From assembly GCA_017387165.1 (NCBI GenBank), contig JAFOFS010000305.1:1-8616 (forward strand): a stretch of DNA of 8,616 bases. The letters run 5' to 3'. This document shows positions 6,211 to 8,616 of the stretch, piece by piece. The position numbers were made by a program, and so were the translations under genes. Position 1 is the first letter of the stretch; each line of letters begins with the position of its first letter. The notes below the pieces were generated by a model. The model was given only the letters and a program-made list of their open reading frames with translations. It did no database searches and was not told where the DNA came from. The DNA is from Clostridia bacterium (GTDB lineage Bacteria > Bacillota > Clostridia > Oscillospirales > Acutalibacteraceae).

Positions 6211-6245
6211 CAATAGGGAAACTTCCCGAAAGGTGGAGAAACCGC

Positions 6246-7007
6246 ATGTTTGAAAATCCGTATTTGTGGCATACCCACGTCACCACCTACGACACCGATC
6301 CCGATCGTCGGCTACGCTTGTCCTCCCAGCTGAAGCTGCAGCAGGAGGTAGGGGAAATGCAACTAGCAGAACGAGGGGCAGGTTTTGGGAAATTGCTGGA
6401 AGCAGGCATTGCTTTCGTGCTGACCCGCACCCGTTCGGTGATTTTCCGTTCGCCGCTTCTCGGGGAGCGGATGGTGATCCGCACCTGGCCACGCGGCACG
6501 CAGGGCGCACAGTTTTTCCGTTGCTACGAGTTTTTGTCGGAGCAAAGCGGAGAACTGCTCATCTCCTCCGTCTCTGCCTTTGCGCTGGTGGATACGGTCG
6601 GACACCGCCCGTTGCGCCCCCGCGTCTTTTATGAAAAATTCCCCGACGTGCTGGCGGATATCGATTTGCAAACCGCTTGCCCCGATCCGCAGAAAACCGC
6701 GCCAAATCAAGGCGCAGAGTCGGTTGGCGCGGTCAAGGTCACCTATTCGATGACCGATTGGAACCACCATTTGAACAACACCGTCTACGCCGATCTGCTG
6801 ACCGACCATATGCCCGACGAGGCGTTTGGCAAGCGCTTTTCCTCCTTTGAGATCGAGTATCTGCGCGAGGCACTCCCCGGGGAAACCGTTACCTTGTCGG
6901 TTTTGGAACAGACGACCGAAAACGGCGTCGAAACGGCGCTGTTCGGCGCCCACGACCGCGGCGAATGCTTCCGCGCACGGGCGGTTTGGAAAAAAGAAGA
7001 AGAATAA
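6246..7007 (+). CDS. Acyl-ACP thioesterase (FatA/FatB type)
   Basis: The 253-residue product fits bacterial acyl-ACP thioesterases, which are double hotdog-fold enzymes that hydrolyse acyl-ACP to free fatty acid and ACP and so end or trim fatty-acid synthesis. The first hotdog (about 1-135) has Q28 and E34 on the central helix, then WPRGTQGAQFFRCYEF (81-96). The second hotdog carries the catalytic segment TDWNHHLNNTVY (170-181), matching the plant DxNxHxNN motif with Asp171, Asn173 and His175. FEIEYLREA (201-209) supplies Glu208; the plant Cys that follows is Ala209 here, as I would expect for bacterial members. The ATG at 6246 is chosen from AGGTGGAG (6231-6238), 7 nt upstream. It lies 73 nt after serS behind a weak terminator. 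In anaerobes such enzymes can supply free acids or adjust membrane lipids; the chain-length preference cannot be read from sequence. Confidence 0.9.
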   Translation: MFENPYLWHTHVTTYDTDPDRRLRLSSQLKLQQEVGEMQLAERGAGFGKLLEAGIAFVLTRTRSVIFRSPLLGERMVIRTWPRGTQGAQFFRCYEFLSEQSGELLISSVSAFALVDTVGHRPLRPRVFYEKFPDVLADIDLQTACPDPQKTAPNQGAESVGAVKVTYSMTDWNHHLNNTVYADLLTDHMPDEAFGKRFSSFEIEYLREALPGETVTLSVLEQTTENGVETALFGAHDRGECFRARAVWKKEEE

Positions 7008-7011
7008 AAAT

Positions 7012-7046
7012 ATATCCTACTTGCTGTAATACAACAAGTAGGATAT
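7012..7046. terminator. Bidirectional terminator between convergent genes
   Basis: ATATCCTACTTG (7012-7023) pairs perfectly with 7035-7046. The loop can extend the stem by three further pairs (TGT with ACA) across one mismatch. On the plus strand TACTTTTTG follows, ending the thioesterase transcript. On the minus strand the stem runs into TATTTTTATTC, serving the peptide-binding lipoprotein gene whose stop is at 7082-7084. Confidence 0.8.
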
Positions 7047-7081
7047 TACTTTTTGTATAATAGGGGGCAGATTATCGGAAA

Positions 7082-8584
7082 TTACTTTTCCGCGTGCAGA
7101 AAGCCGTAAATCGCCCCGTGCGGATGCCCGTTAAACGGGCGAATGACGACACCGCCGACCTCCTCGCCGGTCGCAAACCAACGCTCTCCGTACCACAGCG
7201 GAACGGCAGGACAAAGATCGTGCAACCGCTGCTCGCAGGCGAGCAGCTTGCCGACCGTGTCGGCCTGTCGGAGCTGCTCGGCCAGCGCCGCATCCTGCAG
7301 ACGGGTCGGGTTTTCGGCACCGTCGGAGAGGTAGGCGCCCAGCGCCCCGGCGGCATTTCCCGAGTAGCCGACCGCTTCCCCGATCGCGATCTGATAGTTG
7401 CCGACCGCGAGGTGCGCTTCAAATTCCGCCTTGGTGAGCGCCTTTAACGAAAAATACAGGTTGGCGTTTTTTTGCCACGATTGCACCATCAGCCGCGCCA
7501 ATTGCAGCTCATCGGGGTTGTCGGTGCAAATAACCGTGAGGGAGGGGAGCTTCGCTGCTTTCAGCACCGCGGCGCCGGCCGCGCTGTTGCCGATCGTCGG
7601 ATCAGCGGCGGTGCCGGCAGGATAAGCGCTGCCGCCGAAGGAGGCGGCAGGCGGAACAAAATCGGTTCCGTCGATGGCGTGACCCATCGATGCCGCCTGT
7701 TCGCGGATCAACTGCCATTCCAGCGTATCTCGCAGCGCCTTGCGTACCGCCGCGTCCTGCAGAGCGGAAACGGAGGTGTTAAACCACAGCGCAAACACGC
7801 TGTCCTTTACCGCGACAACGGGTACTTTTCCTTTGAGCTTGCCGGCCTCGGCGGCGGTCAGCTCGCTGGCGTCCAATTCGCCCTCTTTCAGCGCCTTGAC
7901 CCGATCCTTGACCTCGGGAATAACGTAACGCACGGCGTCGGGACGCACGTCCTCCGCGGCATAAAAGCCGTCGTTACGGCGCATAATCAAGTATTCCCCG
8001 TGTTCCCAACGCGTCAGCCGAAACGGTCCGTTGCAGAGAACGTCCTCTGCCTCCAGACCGTACCGCCCCTCGGTTTTGAGGAAAAATTCCTCGTGACAGG
8101 GGAAAAACGCGGTATCCGCGACCACCGTCGCAAAGTGCGGATCGGGGATGTGCAGCTCCACTACCAGCCGCCGCTCACCGTCTGCCTGCACCGACTTGAC
8201 GTTGGCAAATTTCTCTGCCAACGGCGAGCGGATGTCGGGATCGACGGCACGCCCCCAACCGTAGACAAAATCGGCGGCGGTGACCGCCGTTCCGTCCGAC
8301 CACGCCGAGCTGCGCAGCGTAAAGGTCCAGGTTGCTCCGTTTACTTCCCATCGCTCCGCGATCGCCGCGGTCGGCTCGCCCTGCTCGTTTAAGGCGGTCA
8401 GTCCGCACATCAGCGACCGCAGCACCGCCACCGAGGCGGCATCCTGCGCCATCTGCGGATCCAGCTGCTTCGGCTCTCCGCCTAACGGAAAACGGAAGGC
8501 GTCGCCGTATTTGTTGGTGGTCGAACACGCCGTGAGCAACAGCAAAACGACCGCCAGCATCACCGCCAACGCTTTTCTTTTCAC
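7082..8584 (-). CDS. Peptide ABC transporter substrate-binding lipoprotein (OppA/DppA family)
   Basis: This 500-residue protein belongs to the family 5 extracellular solute-binding proteins, which capture oligopeptides or related ligands for an ABC importer. Lys/Arg at 2-4, a hydrophobic stretch 5-17 and the lipobox LTAC give a lipoprotein signal with the lipidated Cys at 20, so it should be anchored outside the membrane. LDPQMAQDAA (41-50) and AWSDGTAVTAADFVYGWGRAVDP (split 94-116) are the family signatures, and CNGPFRL (184-190) and ALWFNTSVSALQDAAVRKAL (265-284) fit the two-lobe fold. The C-terminal lobe contains LTKAEFEAHLAVGNYQIAIG. GTG 8584 is taken as the start because AGGAGG at 8593-8598 is 8 nt away; an in-frame TTG at 8590 would be only 2 nt away. 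No permease or ATPase gene follows it; the downstream neighbour is convergent, so partners are upstream of the window or elsewhere. Ligand unknown. Confidence 0.92.
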   Translation of the reverse strand: MKRKALAVMLAVVLLLLTACSTTNKYGDAFRFPLGGEPKQLDPQMAQDAASVAVLRSLMCGLTALNEQGEPTAAIAERWEVNGATWTFTLRSSAWSDGTAVTAADFVYGWGRAVDPDIRSPLAEKFANVKSVQADGERRLVVELHIPDPHFATVVADTAFFPCHEEFFLKTEGRYGLEAEDVLCNGPFRLTRWEHGEYLIMRRNDGFYAAEDVRPDAVRYVIPEVKDRVKALKEGELDASELTAAEAGKLKGKVPVVAVKDSVFALWFNTSVSALQDAAVRKALRDTLEWQLIREQAASMGHAIDGTDFVPPAASFGGSAYPAGTAADPTIGNSAAGAAVLKAAKLPSLTVICTDNPDELQLARLMVQSWQKNANLYFSLKALTKAEFEAHLAVGNYQIAIGEAVGYSGNAAGALGAYLSDGAENPTRLQDAALAEQLRQADTVGKLLACEQRLHDLCPAVPLWYGERWFATGEEVGGVVIRPFNGHPHGAIYGFLHAEK

Positions 8585-8592
8585 GGTCAACG

Positions 8593-8598
8593 CCTCCT
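8593..8598 (-). promoter_or_regulatory. Ribosome binding site that fixes a GTG start
   Basis: AGGAGG on the minus strand is a perfect Shine-Dalgarno core. Spacing of 8 nt to GTG (8582-8584) against 2 nt to TTG (8588-8590) decides the start of the peptide-binding lipoprotein. The rest of the leader, and any promoter, is cut off by the window end at 8616. Confidence 0.8.
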
Positions 8599-8616
8599 TT
8601 CTTTAATCTATCCTTA

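Noticed and set aside
7055..7061. TATAAT on the plus strand just after the convergent terminator
   Set aside because: There is no -35 element at the right distance, and nothing on the plus strand downstream would be expressed except antisense to the lipoprotein gene.

Overview
This window looks like a chromosomal segment of a Gram-positive, Clostridia-type bacterium (Firmicutes/Bacillota, plausibly a gut Oscillospiraceae relative). The reasons are the compact parA-parB-serS run, strong AGGAGG-like ribosome binding sites, a lipoprotein-type oligopeptide-binding protein with a short Gram-positive-style signal, a bacterial acyl-ACP thioesterase, and a cytoplasmic GH2 beta-mannosidase of the kind seen in plant-fibre and glycan degraders. 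The lineage is an inference from gene content and style, not a computed placement.

Layout. Positions 1-277 carry no gene. They hold a perfect 12-bp inverted repeat (19-94) enclosing competing hairpins, a rightward terminator (111-140), and the terminator (236-269) of the leftward gene that follows. A GH2 beta-mannosidase-like glycosidase (278-2770, minus) has its own strong promoter (about 2819-2847) and contains an in-frame 45-bp tandem duplication. Upstream of it lies a scar of broken genes. The last 26 or so codons of an unidentified minus-strand gene (2929-3009) sit next to their own terminator (2896-2925). They abut the last 52 codons of an AraC-family regulator on the plus strand (3009-3167). 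Both reading frames lose their 5' parts at the same point, near 3009.

From 3182 a well-formed promoter with an A-rich upstream tract drives parA (3242-4003), parB (4020-4868) and serS (4886-6172). These genes are separated by 16 and 17 nt and are probably one transcript, linking chromosome partition to seryl-tRNA synthesis. A short-tailed hairpin (6179-6210) separates serS from an acyl-ACP thioesterase gene (6246-7007), which may still receive read-through. A bidirectional terminator (7012-7046) lies between it and a convergent gene for an OppA/DppA-type peptide-binding lipoprotein (7082-8584, minus), whose leader is cut by the window edge.

No CRISPR array, tRNA, rRNA, insertion sequence, phage gene or defence system was seen. 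Most of the window is ordinary housekeeping and nutrient-acquisition sequence. The parts that deserve a second look are the two-gene-tail junction at about 3009, the internal duplication in the glycosidase, and the structured element at the left edge.
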